32,609 nucleotides of DNA from Betaproteobacteria bacterium (GCA_013298045.1 JAAFJI010000010.1:1-32609), one strand, 5' to 3'; shown: positions 8,901 through 16,729, counted from the first letter of the stretch. A program made the numbers and translations. Notes: a model not told the origin generated them from the letters alone.

Positions 8901-10741
8901 GTGTTTTGATCGATGACGACACCGGTCATAGAGAAAGTCTGCGCGCCTGTGCCGCACACGTCGATCCCACCGCCAGTGTGAGCGAAGGTTGTGAAGTTAA
9001 GGGCTTGGGCATTGCGACCAAAACGTATCGTCACACCTGAGATCGAAGCATTGATCGGCGTTGTGCAAATGGGATTCACGGCGATCACTTTGTCAATGCC
9101 ATTTGACGTGTTCGTGCCAGCCTGGATGATGGTGGCGGCGCTGCCCGCGCCGATCAGCGAAATGTCGCGGTTTATATCCAGATCGCCCGTCGCGTTGTTG
9201 TCTTCGTTCACGCCGCCAGCGTTCGCGAGCGTCAGCGTGTAAGTGCCGGCAGGCACATTCACCGTATGAGCACCCGCTAACGCGTTAGCTGCGCTGATCG
9301 CTTCGCGCAAACTGCAATCGGCGTTGCAGGTGCCATCGTTGGTGTCGGTAGTTTTCGTTACGTTGAAGGTAGCCAGCGGCACAGAAGGCACCACCGTTGG
9401 TGCTGCAGCACCCTGATTAAGCACGATCAAACTCGGCAACACAAACGCACTCGTTTGCATCGACAGCGCCGCCACTGGCGCTTGGCTCACGCTCACACTC
9501 GCACGCTTGTGTCCGCTACCCTCGTCCGTGAACACATCGATACTTTGGCTCATTGAGTCAACAACGAGAATGTCATCGGCGTACTGATTCGCGAGTCGCG
9601 CGCGCAGCAATTTCGGCGCAGCTCCGATTGCAAGCGGGCTCGAACGACCTGCCGCAGATTCGTAGAAGCGCCACGGCTGAAGGTCGCTACTCGCAATCCG
9701 TTTTTGCTCGGCGGTCGTACTCGAATGCTGCGCGAGGCGCATCGATCGAGATTCCTCCACCGTGAATGGACGCGTGTCGAGTTCACCGCGTGCGGCTACA
9801 TGCAACTTGCCGTCGTCGGCCAAAAGCGCAATCTTGGTCGCGCCACTGCGTTCCCAGATGAAGTCGCCGAGCGTAAACGCGCGGACTTTGAACGCGGTGG
9901 GAAGCGATTCAAACCGTTTGGCATCACGAACTGGATTGGTCGGGGTGTCGCCATAGCGCACGTAAACGCGACCGCCGCTCAACACAACTACATCGCCGGT
10001 CGAATCACGGCTGAGTTTGCCAATCGCGAGTGCCTCAGCTGGGGCTGCAAGCGCTTGCGATACAGGCGCATTCCAGGATTCGCTTGCGAACGTTAACAAT
10101 CGTGGGCCGCCAACGCCAGACACCGCGACCAATAATTTCGGACGTCCGTCTCGCGAATCGAGCTGCCCTGCCGCGAGCGCGTCGACACCACTGCCCAACT
10201 CGATAGGAACGATCGGCGCGAAACCATCTTTACGTCCCGCCAAAAAATAGGCGACAGAATGACCACGCTGCGCAACCACGACATCGACCCGACCGTCGCC
10301 ATTGAAATCGCCGCTGACCAAGAAATCCGGCGCGATCGGAACCGGCCACTCGGTCGAAGCGCTCTCGAATCCTTGCGGGAAGCTACCGCTGCGCACAAGT
10401 GCGAGTGATTCAGGCGTTGAAGGTGCCCACGCTTCTTTGTTACCTCGATGTAGCGAGACGACGCCGCCACGATCCGTCGAATAGCCGCTCAGTAGATCGG
10501 GAAAGCCGTCGCCGTCAACGTCGCCGCCGACCAGACTCAAGGCCTGACGATTCGCCGCGCGCTTTTGATCGCTATCGCTCAATGCGTAGCCATCTTTGAG
10601 CTGGAGTTTGCTGCCTTCGGTTTGCGTTACTCGAACGATGACCTCGGCAGCTGAGGCCACAGGCAGAATCGCCAAGACGGACGCCACGACAGTGAGCCAG
10701 CTCCAACGCGTTCCGCATCCGCGTGCTAATCGCATGTTCAT
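5954..10741 (-). CDS. Giant exported mosaic protein: FG-GAP, CSLREA beta-helix, Ig-like, three Calx-beta, dockerin-like
   Basis: About 1595 residues. The ATG at 10741 is chosen over the upstream in-frame start at 10813 because GGGGGGAAAC lies just ahead of it and it gives a standard signal peptide cleaved after ASA near residue 30. Domains in order: FG-GAP/VCBS-type calcium loops (DVDGDGFPD near 75, DFNGDGRVD near 147) suggesting a beta-propeller; a CSLREA segment near 470 opening a right-handed beta-helix to about 830 with many NNS/SGN turns; an Ig-like domain around 957-1050; three Calx-beta domains around 1050-1395; an InlB-repeat-like segment with paired cysteines; and a C-terminal dockerin-like region with an EF-hand loop DANGDGKV. 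It is likely secreted or surface-attached, calcium-stabilised and adhesive. No sortase or PEP-CTERM anchor is visible. The transcription unit appears monocistronic. Confidence 0.88.
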   Translation of the reverse strand: MNMRLARGCGTRWSWLTVVASVLAILPVASAAEVIVRVTQTEGSKLQLKDGYALSDSDQKRAANRQALSLVGGDVDGDGFPDLLSGYSTDRGGVVSLHRGNKEAWAPSTPESLALVRSGSFPQGFESASTEWPVPIAPDFLVSGDFNGDGRVDVVVAQRGHSVAYFLAGRKDGFAPIVPIELGSGVDALAAGQLDSRDGRPKLLVAVSGVGGPRLLTFASESWNAPVSQALAAPAEALAIGKLSRDSTGDVVVLSGGRVYVRYGDTPTNPVRDAKRFESLPTAFKVRAFTLGDFIWERSGATKIALLADDGKLHVAARGELDTRPFTVEESRSMRLAQHSSTTAEQKRIASSDLQPWRFYESAAGRSSPLAIGAAPKLLRARLANQYADDILVVDSMSQSIDVFTDEGSGHKRASVSVSQAPVAALSMQTSAFVLPSLIVLNQGAAAPTVVPSVPLATFNVTKTTDTNDGTCNADCSLREAISAANALAGAHTVNVPAGTYTLTLANAGGVNEDNNATGDLDINRDISLIGAGSAATIIQAGTNTSNGIDKVIAVNPICTTPINASISGVTIRFGRNAQALNFTTFAHTGGGIDVCGTGAQTFSMTGVVIDQNTAVTAYGGGMNMDTVQPSNGTFTVTNTTISNNSTLPIPTGFTSAGGGLRLAGDSHNVTITNSTISGNTSSTSGGGIFVGHSFGGAITISSTTISGNVAGSRGGGVANGHSLGPSLTINNDSVIINNVSQGTAGSTEARGGGVSIFSDASSVTTINEVTLSGNRADTGTTQAGGAIAALSGTINATFNRIAGNLAGAGGGSGIHNAGATVTASNNWWGCNAGSGSAPCDRSLSTSGSINVAPYLTMRYSASPTTLVVGQTSTLTADFLQNSTPAAVALVNLDAMIGTPIAFNLPVRGTISAAQSAIQSNGTATATFTATSVGAGSATAVVDSQSIAAAFTISQASTTTTITSDLPDPSDLNAAVTVNYTVAPNAPSSGTPTGNVVVTVSGGSETCTGTVAAGSCAITLTTLGARTLTATYAGDANYTGSSGTASHTVNPLATLSINDVSIAEGNSGTQTLTFTVTRTGATASTVTFNYATADGTATVASGDYVAASGTGTIAGGGTSGSTTISVTINGDTVFEGNETFFVNLSSPVNATIADGQGVGTITNDDSAPTLSINDVSIAEGNAGTQTLTFTVTRTGATASTVTFNYATADGTATAASGDYVAASGFGTIPGGGTTATTTISVTINGDTVFEGNETFFVNLSSPVNATIADGQGVGTITNDDPAPTLSINDVSIAEGNSGTQTLTFTVTRTGNTALSTTFNYATADDTATASSGDYVATSGTGTIPSGGLTATTTISVTINGDIVFEGDETFFVNLSSPVNATIADSQGVGTITNDDPEPPQEAVSIKFAGTGTGSTTSATAGLSCAANCATTVSNGTLVTVTPVTSGGSVFTGWLGACTGVGNCTVTVTGTTELLATFAPAGTVATLDIDASNPVTKYDAATDGVMALRAMFGITGTAISTGTGSRSAADIATYLINVNPKLDANGDGKVQPLIDGLLVVRYLLGLTGPTLIAGIPLTPLRPTAGDVELYLAGLTP
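6561..7595 (-). repeat. Three tandem 345-bp repeats encoding Calx-beta domains
   Basis: Three head-to-tail units of exactly 345 bases begin at 6561, 6906 and 7251 (read on the plus strand). Long stretches are identical or nearly so between units, for example the segments encoding TLSINDVSIAEGN and FFVNLSSPVNATIAD. The nucleotide-level similarity implies recent duplication or gene conversion, and the array may vary in copy number between strains. Confidence 0.9.
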
Positions 10742-11128
10742 TTGTTTCCCCCCGGTTTCAACGCTGCGCCGCAAGAATAGCGCCAATTTGTGACTCGTAG
10801 TGGCTAAATACAAATCGCGGGGTAGTCGATAGAAAAAACGGCGATCAATGCCCTATTAATTTCAAGGTATAGAGCATTAAAATTATTTGTTAATAATGAG
10901 TAAAATTGCTATCAAACGCATATTTGATGGGGCTTATAGCGATTTGTATGTAATGCTCTAGCAGTCAGCAACGAAATTCGCGCGAGATGAAAATCGCGAG
11001 CCCACGTTGCAGCTTCGACCCCCACCGCATTGAAGACGATGCCGAACTCGACAGGCGCTGAACCGTTTGTACTGTTCGCAAACAGCGCCAAACGCTCGCT
11101 CGCGCCTCTCAAGCCCGAACTCAACCGA
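10742..11128. promoter_or_regulatory. AT-rich upstream region of the giant protein gene with stacked inverted repeats
   Basis: A 387-base gap between leuA and the giant protein gene. Visible dyads: TAGAGCATTA at 10870-10879 with its exact inverse at 10951-10960; ATTATT/AATAAT at 10882-10897; ATCAAA/TTTGAT at 10911-10928 inside GCTAT/ATAGC at 10908-10940; GCAACG/CGTTGC at 10968-11010 with an inner CGCG pair; GGCGCTG/CAGCGCC at 11054-11089, which could close the leuA transcript. The AT-rich core fits the promoter of the giant gene, but no -35/-10 pair is convincing. An operator or a structured RNA are both possible. Confidence 0.45.
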
Positions 11129-12844
11129 TCACTTGCCGACGACCACGCCTTCTTTTGCGTTCACGCGCGCTGCGTCGCGGTTAAGGCCCGAGAGAATCGC
11201 TTTGAACGAGGCGGTGACGATGTTCGAATCCATTCCGACGCCATGCAACGTCGGACCATCGCCGACGCGCATTTCGATGTACGTGATCGCGGTCGCATTC
11301 GCACCTTGACCGATCGAATGCTCGTGATAGTCCATTACTTTCACCGGTGCGTGCAGTTCTGCCGCAATCGCAGCGACGAACGCATCAATCGGGCCGTTGC
11401 CGATACCTTTCGCGCTGTGCTTCGCGCCGTAGATGCTCACATCGGTGTACACCTCGACCGCTTCCGGTTTCGATGAGTCTTCCGCGAGTTTGTGGGCAAT
11501 GTATTTGTACGGAATGCCGCGCGAGAGATACTCGCTATCGAACACGTTCCAAATGTCGTCCGCCGACATTTCCTTGCCCGTCGTGTCCATCACCTGCTGT
11601 ACGACTTGCGAGAACTCGATTTGCATTCTGCGTGGCAGATCGACGCCGTATTCGCTTTGCAGAAGATAGCTGATACCACCCTTACCCGATTGCGAATTCA
11701 CGCGAATGATCGCCTCATAACTGCGGCCAACGTCCATCGGATCGATCGGCAGATACGGCATGTTCCAAATCTGCGTGTTGTTCGTTTCGCGCGCAGCAAA
11801 CGCTTTCTTGATCGCGTCCTGATGCGAACCCGAAAAGCTTGTGTACACGAGATCGCCCGCGTACGGATGTCGCGGATGCACGGGGAGTTGATTGCAATAC
11901 TCAACCGTTTTCTTGATCTCATCGATATCGCTGAAATCCAAATTCGGATGCACGCCTTGCGAATACATATTAAGCGCAAGATTCACGAGATCAACGTTAC
12001 CGGTGCGCTCGCCATTGCCAAAGATGCAGCCTTCCACGCGATCTGCGCCCGCCATCAAGGCGAGTTCGGCGGCGGCCGTTCCCGTGCCACGATCGTTATG
12101 CGGATGCAAGGAAATCAAGATGCAATCGCGCCTCGCGACGTTGCGACCAATCCACTCGATTTGATCAGCGTAGCAATTCGGCGTGGTGTTCTCAACTGTC
12201 GTCGGCAAATTGATGATGACTTTACGCTCGGGCGTTGCGCCGTACTCTTCGACCACGGTATCGACCACGCGCTTAACAAAATCCATCTCGGTATTCGAAA
12301 ACATCTCCGGCGAGAACTCGAATCGCCACTCGGTTTCCGGATACTTTTTCATGAGCGCTTTGACTTGCCGCACATGCGGAATCGTCATCTGATCGATCAC
12401 TTCTTGCCGCGATAAACCGAAGACCACGTCGCGCATGATCGGCGCAGTCGCGTGATAGAGGTGAAAAATTGCGCGCTTTGCGCCTTTGAGTGATTCGAAG
12501 GTTCTTTCAACAAACGCCTCGCGCGCGGGCGAGAGCACTTGAATCCACACATCATCCGGGATTTGATTTTTCTCGATCAAGAAGCGAACGAAATCAAAAT
12601 CGGTTTGCGAAGCGGATGGAAAACCGACTTCGATTTCTTTGATGCCAACGCGCACGTTCAGTGCGAACATCTTTTTCTTGCGCTCAACATCCATCGGTTC
12701 GATCAGTGATTGGTTGCCATCGCGCAAATCGGTGGCAAGCCAAATCGGTGGTTTGGTGATGGTTTTATTGGGCCAGGTTCGATCGGTGAACGCGAACGGT
12801 TTATACGCGGCGTATTTAGCGGATGGATTTTTGAGCATGGGCAT
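11129..12844 (-). CDS. leuA: 2-isopropylmalate synthase
   Basis: Catalyses the first committed step of leucine synthesis, condensing acetyl-CoA with 2-oxoisovalerate. The 571-residue length and the N-terminal [11 protein letters not shown]-like opening mark the type 2 (longer) LeuA family. The TIM-barrel metal and catalytic motifs are clear: [11 protein letters not shown] near residue 40 and [11 protein letters not shown] near residue 245, which carries the metal-binding histidines. The last 130 residues form the leucine-sensing regulatory domain, so feedback inhibition is expected. Two ATGs lie close together (12844 and 12838); the first is used, with AGG about nine bases ahead. A short Leu-rich ORF with a strong promoter lies upstream and probably controls it. 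pssA lies further upstream on the same strand, an arrangement common in betaproteobacteria. Confidence 0.97.
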   Translation of the reverse strand: MPMLKNPSAKYAAYKPFAFTDRTWPNKTITKPPIWLATDLRDGNQSLIEPMDVERKKKMFALNVRVGIKEIEVGFPSASQTDFDFVRFLIEKNQIPDDVWIQVLSPAREAFVERTFESLKGAKRAIFHLYHATAPIMRDVVFGLSRQEVIDQMTIPHVRQVKALMKKYPETEWRFEFSPEMFSNTEMDFVKRVVDTVVEEYGATPERKVIINLPTTVENTTPNCYADQIEWIGRNVARRDCILISLHPHNDRGTGTAAAELALMAGADRVEGCIFGNGERTGNVDLVNLALNMYSQGVHPNLDFSDIDEIKKTVEYCNQLPVHPRHPYAGDLVYTSFSGSHQDAIKKAFAARETNNTQIWNMPYLPIDPMDVGRSYEAIIRVNSQSGKGGISYLLQSEYGVDLPRRMQIEFSQVVQQVMDTTGKEMSADDIWNVFDSEYLSRGIPYKYIAHKLAEDSSKPEAVEVYTDVSIYGAKHSAKGIGNGPIDAFVAAIAAELHAPVKVMDYHEHSIGQGANATAITYIEMRVGDGPTLHGVGMDSNIVTASFKAILSGLNRDAARVNAKEGVVVGK

Positions 12845-12986
12845 GGTCGTCAGCCTTGAAATGAATTTCTAAGAGACGTCAGGCGTTTTTAAGAGCTTCT
12901 CATTCACGCATCACGTACCCTGCGCGGGTTTTGCTGTGACTCTGACGTGCGCGAACGGATTGGGGAGTGGGGCTTGCGATGTACTG
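12845..12986 (-). promoter_or_regulatory. leuA leader RNA region with competing stems
   Basis: In the transcript direction, TTCGCGCA can pair with TGCGTGAA (8 pairs, one G-U), while the overlapping ACGTCAG can pair with CTGACGT. The arms interleave, so the two structures exclude each other, as in an attenuator switch. No clean terminator with a U tract is visible, so a translational or Rho-dependent mechanism may apply. Folding was done by eye only. Confidence 0.4.
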
Positions 12987-13088
12987 CTAGCGCAGCAGCA
13001 GGCTCAGCGCGAATAGCGAACGCAGCGCGAGCGAAATCGGCGACAAGGTCGCGGCGAACATGCTCAAAGGTGCGTTGCGGGAAGTCAT
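12987..13088 (-). CDS. Putative leuA leader peptide (33 residues, Leu-rich)
   Basis: A short ORF directly upstream of leuA, starting at ATG 13088 and ending at TAG 12987. Nine of its 33 residues are leucine, and the last ten read LFALSLLLR preceded by S, so several leucine codons are clustered just before the stop. This is the hallmark of amino-acid attenuation leaders. It has no ribosome-binding site; instead a promoter (TTGCGC, 17-base spacer, TATAGT) ends six bases ahead of the ATG, so the transcript would begin at or within a base of the start codon and be leaderless. Between its stop and leuA lie competing complementary segments. That it is translated is inference; no homologue could be searched for. 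Confidence 0.6.
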   Translation of the reverse strand: MTSRNAPLSMFAATLSPISLALRSLFALSLLLR

Positions 13089-13094
13089 AAATGA

Positions 13095-13123
13095 ACTATA
13101 GCGCGGATTGCTGCGTTGCGCAA
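13095..13123 (-). promoter_or_regulatory. Promoter of the leuA leader
   Basis: On the minus strand a -35 box TTGCGC (13118-13123) and a -10 box TATAGT (13095-13100) are separated by exactly 17 bases. The -10 ends six bases before the leader ATG, so the predicted start point coincides with that ATG. Confidence 0.6.
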
Positions 13124-13152
13124 ATGCGTGTTGCTTCCACGAGCCGACCTAG

Positions 13153-14010
13153 TTAAGTACCACCCTGCGTCTCTTGTGAATCGGATGTTTCGGTCTTTGT
13201 GCCGCTCATCCAATGCATGATCCACACAATGTAGCCCGAGGCAAGATAGCAGACAAACAAACCAAAAAGCGCGATCGCCGGTTGCGCCACGGCTACACCA
13301 ATCGCGAGCACAGCAACCGCGAGCGCCGTAAAGGAAACGGCGCGCTTGCTCATTGATTTGAAACTGTAGAACTTCGCGGTCGTCACCATCGAAATGCCCG
13401 CGATCAAAGTCACCGCGAGTGCCCACCAGGCAACCGCCTTGCCTTCGATGTCGTGGTCGTCCATGAGCCAGACAAAGCCCGCAACGATGGCCGCTGCAGC
13501 AGGCGATGGCAAACCGTTGAAGAAACGCTTATCGACGATGCCAATCTGCACGTTGAATCGGGCGAGTCGCAGCGCGGCGCACGCTGCGTAAACAAAGGCG
13601 ACCGCCATTGCAAGGCGATTCGACGGCAGTGTTCGCAACGACCATTCGTAGACGATGAGCGCTGGTGCTGCGCCGAACGACACCATGTCAGCCAAGCTAT
13701 CGAGCTCTGCGCCAAACGCGGTTTGCGTGCCCGTCATGCGCGCAACACGACCGTCGAGGCTGTCCATAATCATCGCGGCGAAAATAAGTCCAGCTGCAAC
13801 ATCAAAGCGCAAATTCATCGCTTGCACAATGCCGAAGAAACCGCAGAACAAACATCCGAGCGTGAATAAGCTCGGCAGCGCGAACATGCCGCGACGACGC
13901 AGTTTGAGTTTTTGCGCAGCGCGCTTCTCGCGCAGCAAATCTTTGCCGTCGTCGAGCACCGCGAATGTGTCGTCGTCGTTGTTTTGCGGAGGTGTTGGAG
14001 CGTTTGACAA
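13153..14010 (-). CDS. pssA: CDP-diacylglycerol-serine O-phosphatidyltransferase
   Basis: Inner-membrane enzyme that makes phosphatidylserine from CDP-diacylglycerol and serine, the precursor of phosphatidylethanolamine. The full CDP-alcohol phosphatidyltransferase signature is present: D83-x2-D86-G87-x2-A90-R91-x8-G100-x3-D104-x3-D108. Multiple hydrophobic helices follow to about residue 265, and a basic stretch (LKLRRRG) precedes the first helix, as in other PssA proteins. The farthest available start is TTG at 14010 without a clear ribosome site; the internal ATG at 13887 would remove the basic segment, so the start is uncertain. leuA follows downstream in the common betaproteobacterial order, but a separate promoter for the leuA leader lies between them. 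Confidence 0.92.
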   Translation of the reverse strand: MSNAPTPPQNNDDDTFAVLDDGKDLLREKRAAQKLKLRRRGMFALPSLFTLGCLFCGFFGIVQAMNLRFDVAAGLIFAAMIMDSLDGRVARMTGTQTAFGAELDSLADMVSFGAAPALIVYEWSLRTLPSNRLAMAVAFVYAACAALRLARFNVQIGIVDKRFFNGLPSPAAAAIVAGFVWLMDDHDIEGKAVAWWALAVTLIAGISMVTTAKFYSFKSMSKRAVSFTALAVAVLAIGVAVAQPAIALFGLFVCYLASGYIVWIMHWMSGTKTETSDSQETQGGT

Positions 14011-14101
14011 GCGTCGTTGGGCGAACCGCGCGCGGTCGCAGATCGTTCAGAGAGCGCTTAGTGTATTCGCGAAATGCGCGATGTGTCTGCGCGCGGTGGA
14101 A

Positions 14102-15049
14102 TTAGACCCAACGAGAGCGAGCAGCCAGCGTGAGCGGGGTCAACATGTCGCCCTCTTTCTCACGCTTCGCGACCAGCGTTTCCTTCGCTTTGCGCAGCGT
14201 TTCTTGTAACGCCGGACCGCGTTTGAGCGCAACGGAGACCGACAATGCGTCGATCAAGGTAAGTTGCGCGAGACGACCGACCATTGGTGAATACACGTCA
14301 GGATCTTCTTCGACATCGACTGCAAGTGCGATGTCCGCGAGTTTTGCCAGTTGCGACGCGCGCGCTGTCACCGCGATCACGGTTGCCCCTGCGCGCTGCG
14401 CGAGTTCGCAGGTTTGAATCATGTCGCGTGTGCGCCCGGTGCGCGAGATCGCGACGACCACATCTTCGTGGGTCAAGAGCGCTGCCGATTGCACTTGCCA
14501 ATGTGGGTCGTTATAGGCAATCGTGTGCACGCCCATTAAGAAAAATTTGTGCTGCGCATCCATCGCAACAACGCCGGAATTGCCGACGCCGTAGAACTCG
14601 ATTTTCTTCGCGCGTGAGAGCGCTTCGGCAGCACGTTCGAAAATTTTGGGATCGACTTGATTGCGCATTGAAATGAGTGTCGCAATCGAGCGGTCAAACA
14701 CTTTCGCAATCACCTCGGCAGCGCTATCCTGCGGCGACACATCGGTGTGCACATAAGGCACGCCGGTCGCGAGACTTTTCGCGAGCGCAACCTTGAACGC
14801 TTTGAAGCCGGTGAAGCCGAGTCCCTGACAGAAGCGCGCAATCGTCGGATCGGTCACGCCCACCGCCTCAGCTAACTCCGCAATCGCCATATGTGCGACG
14901 CGATTGGGTTGCCCAAGCACGTAGCTCGCCACACGTTGCTCGCTCGGTCGCAGATTCAGTCGCACGGCAGTGATGCGCGACAACAGCGCATCGCCTTCGT
15001 GCGATTCTTCTTTTGGTTCTACGACTTTTATTTTTGCGGTGCTTTTCAT
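14102..15049 (-). CDS. hexR: HexR-type transcriptional regulator (RpiR family)
   Basis: Regulator of central sugar metabolism, 315 residues. An N-terminal RpiR helix-turn-helix is visible (AELAEAVGVTDPTIARF), followed by a SIS sugar-phosphate-binding domain (FYGVGNSGVVAMDAQHKF, then VVVAISRTGRTRDM). In Pseudomonas and relatives HexR senses 2-keto-3-deoxy-6-phosphogluconate and represses zwf and Entner-Doudoroff genes. The ATG at 15049 is chosen over an earlier in-frame start because GGAGGAA lies four bases ahead and the upstream residues look unlike the family. zwf lies immediately upstream on the same strand, and a HexR-type palindrome lies ahead of zwf, supporting this assignment over other RpiR regulators. 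Confidence 0.88.
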   Translation of the reverse strand: MKSTAKIKVVEPKEESHEGDALLSRITAVRLNLRPSEQRVASYVLGQPNRVAHMAIAELAEAVGVTDPTIARFCQGLGFTGFKAFKVALAKSLATGVPYVHTDVSPQDSAAEVIAKVFDRSIATLISMRNQVDPKIFERAAEALSRAKKIEFYGVGNSGVVAMDAQHKFFLMGVHTIAYNDPHWQVQSAALLTHEDVVVAISRTGRTRDMIQTCELAQRAGATVIAVTARASQLAKLADIALAVDVEEDPDVYSPMVGRLAQLTLIDALSVSVALKRGPALQETLRKAKETLVAKREKEGDMLTPLTLAARSRWV

Positions 15050-15124
15050 TGTGTTCCTCCAAAACCTATTCCGCCAGGTAAGCGCCGAGTCAATCGGCGA
15101 GCGGGATGCAGTGCGAGGCGGCGT

Positions 15125-15155
15125 CGAGCGACGTGTACTTTTGTACACGAGCTCG
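15125..15155. repeat. Inverted repeat between zwf and hexR
   Basis: A perfect 7-bp dyad (CGTGTAC / GTACACG at 15132-15149) with a TTTT loop is extended by CGAGC/GCTCG after a small internal loop. It may be a hairpin separating zwf from hexR or an operator for hexR. There is no T tract after the stem, so simple intrinsic termination is unlikely. Confidence 0.5.
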
Positions 15156-15216
15156 GCGACAACGAAGCAGCATTTACGCAAAATCGCGCCCGCGCAGCCA
15201 TTGAATCGACGCTTAC

Positions 15217-16665
15217 CTAAACGCCCATCTCCTCATGCCACGCCGTTCCCTCTTTCGCAGTCAACCGACTCGCGGCAGGCGGCCCCCACGTCCCAGCCGT
15301 ATAGCCAATCGGCGCGACGGGATCGTTTTTCCAATGATCGAGCACCGGTTGCACCCAACGCCACGCGGCATCTGCTTCATCGTTACGCATGAAGAGCGTC
15401 GGATTGCCGCGCAGCACATCGAGCAACAAACGCTCGTACGCATCCTGCCGACGCTCGTGAAAGAAGTCTTTGAAATCGAGATCGAGATGCACTTCGCGCA
15501 CACGCATGCCGTCGCCCGGCGCTTTCGCCATCGTGTAGAGCCGCACGTTTTCTTCCGGTTGCAAGGTAATCACCAGGCGATTTGGCGAGAGCGCGCCGGG
15601 GAAAATCGAATGCGGCGGTGCTTTGAAATTGATCACGACCTCGGCGCGACGCTCCGCCATGCGTTTGCCGGTGCGAAGGAAGAACGGAACGCCCGCCCAG
15701 CGCCAGTTGGCGATTTCTGCGCGCAGTGCGACATAGGTTTCGGTGATCGAGGTTTTCGGCACGCCCTCCTCGCTCGCGTACGCAGGAACAGTTTGTCCGG
15801 CGAGCGTGCCACCACGATACTGACCGCGCACAACGTGTTCTCGCAACGATTCCTGCGTCCACGGCTTCAAGCTGCGTACGACTTGCAGCTTCTCGTCGCG
15901 CACTGCATCGGGATCGAGACTAGACGGTGGCTCCATCGCGGTGATGCAAAGCAAGTTGAGCATGTGGTTTTGCACCATGTCGCGGAACGCGCCGGTGTTG
16001 TCATAGAACTCGCCTCGCGTTTCAACGCCGACCGTTTCCGCGATCGTAATTTGCACATCGCGCACCCAGGTGCGATTCCACAAGGGTTCCAACAAAGTGT
16101 TGCCGAAGCGCAGTGCTAAGAGGTTTTGCACCGTCTCTTTACCGAGGTAATGATCGATGCGATAAACCTGCTTTTCGTCGAAGGCTTTGAGCACGACTTC
16201 GTTGATTTCGCGCGAGCTTTGCAGATCGCGGCCGAGTGGTTTTTCGAGGACGATACGCGTCTCGGGCGTATTGAGCCCCGCCGCTTTCAACCCATCGATG
16301 ATTGCAGGAAAGAGCGACGGCCCGACCGAAAGATAAAACACCGTTTGACTCGGTCGCTCATCGAGCGAGCGTTTCATCTGTGCATATTGCGCATGGTTGT
16401 TCACATCGAGCGGAAAATAGGTGAGCCGCGCGAGAAATTTTTCGACGAGCTTCGCTTCGCATTTTTCGGGGACGAAGCGTTGCAGCGCTTCGCCGACTTT
16501 TTGCCGAAATGCGGCATCGTCGAGTTGTTGCCGCGCCGCCGCGATGATGCGACCACTCGCACGTAAATTGCCGTCGGTTTCCGCGAGGAACAGTGCGGGA
16601 TAGAGTTTGCGCAGCGCGAGATCGCCTGTGCCGCCGAAGATGACTAAATCAAACGTTTCGTTCAT
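15217..16665 (-). CDS. zwf: Glucose-6-phosphate 1-dehydrogenase
   Basis: Oxidises glucose-6-phosphate to 6-phosphogluconolactone with NAD(P)+, feeding the pentose-phosphate and Entner-Doudoroff routes. With the ATG at 16665 it has 482 residues, normal for bacterial Zwf. The nucleotide-binding motif FGGTGDLALRKLYPAL lies at the N terminus, and the active-site signature RIDHYLGKE lies near residue 168, with its catalytic histidine and lysine. A farther in-frame start at 16770 is rejected because it would put the HexR-type operator (16715-16729) inside the coding region and add residues unlike the family; however, the ribosome site at 16665 is poor. pgi is divergent and hexR lies downstream on the same strand, so the three form a sugar-phosphate node. 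Confidence 0.96.
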   Translation of the reverse strand: MNETFDLVIFGGTGDLALRKLYPALFLAETDGNLRASGRIIAAARQQLDDAAFRQKVGEALQRFVPEKCEAKLVEKFLARLTYFPLDVNNHAQYAQMKRSLDERPSQTVFYLSVGPSLFPAIIDGLKAAGLNTPETRIVLEKPLGRDLQSSREINEVVLKAFDEKQVYRIDHYLGKETVQNLLALRFGNTLLEPLWNRTWVRDVQITIAETVGVETRGEFYDNTGAFRDMVQNHMLNLLCITAMEPPSSLDPDAVRDEKLQVVRSLKPWTQESLREHVVRGQYRGGTLAGQTVPAYASEEGVPKTSITETYVALRAEIANWRWAGVPFFLRTGKRMAERRAEVVINFKAPPHSIFPGALSPNRLVITLQPEENVRLYTMAKAPGDGMRVREVHLDLDFKDFFHERRQDAYERLLLDVLRGNPTLFMRNDEADAAWRWVQPVLDHWKNDPVAPIGYTAGTWGPPAASRLTAKEGTAWHEEMGV

Positions 16666-16714
16666 AGTTGAAAGCAGTGAATTCGCCGTAATCGTAGCAG
16701 CGTTTGTGCATTTT

Positions 16715-16729
16715 TGTAGTAAAACAACA
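16715..16729. promoter_or_regulatory. HexR-type operator between zwf and pgi
   Basis: The 15-base element TGTAGTAAAACAACA matches a palindrome TGTAGTAAAACTACA at 14 of 15 positions. That resembles the HexR recognition pattern known in proteobacteria (TGTA-rich half sites around an A/T centre). It lies 50 bases ahead of the zwf ATG and 68 bases ahead of the pgi start, so it could control both genes. Confidence 0.6.

Noticed and set aside
10912-11124. 70-codon minus-strand ORF in the leuA / giant-protein gap
   Set aside because: It reads through several inverted repeats, lacks a ribosome site and resembles no protein family I know; the repeats explain the open frame better.
11492-12415. Long plus-strand ORF (307 codons) antisense to leuA
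   Set aside because: It lies wholly inside leuA, has no recognisable domain and no ribosome site; its open frame follows from the codon bias of the real gene.
15235-16119. Plus-strand ORF (294 codons) antisense to zwf
   Set aside because: It lies inside an unmistakable zwf gene and has no domain or initiation signal.
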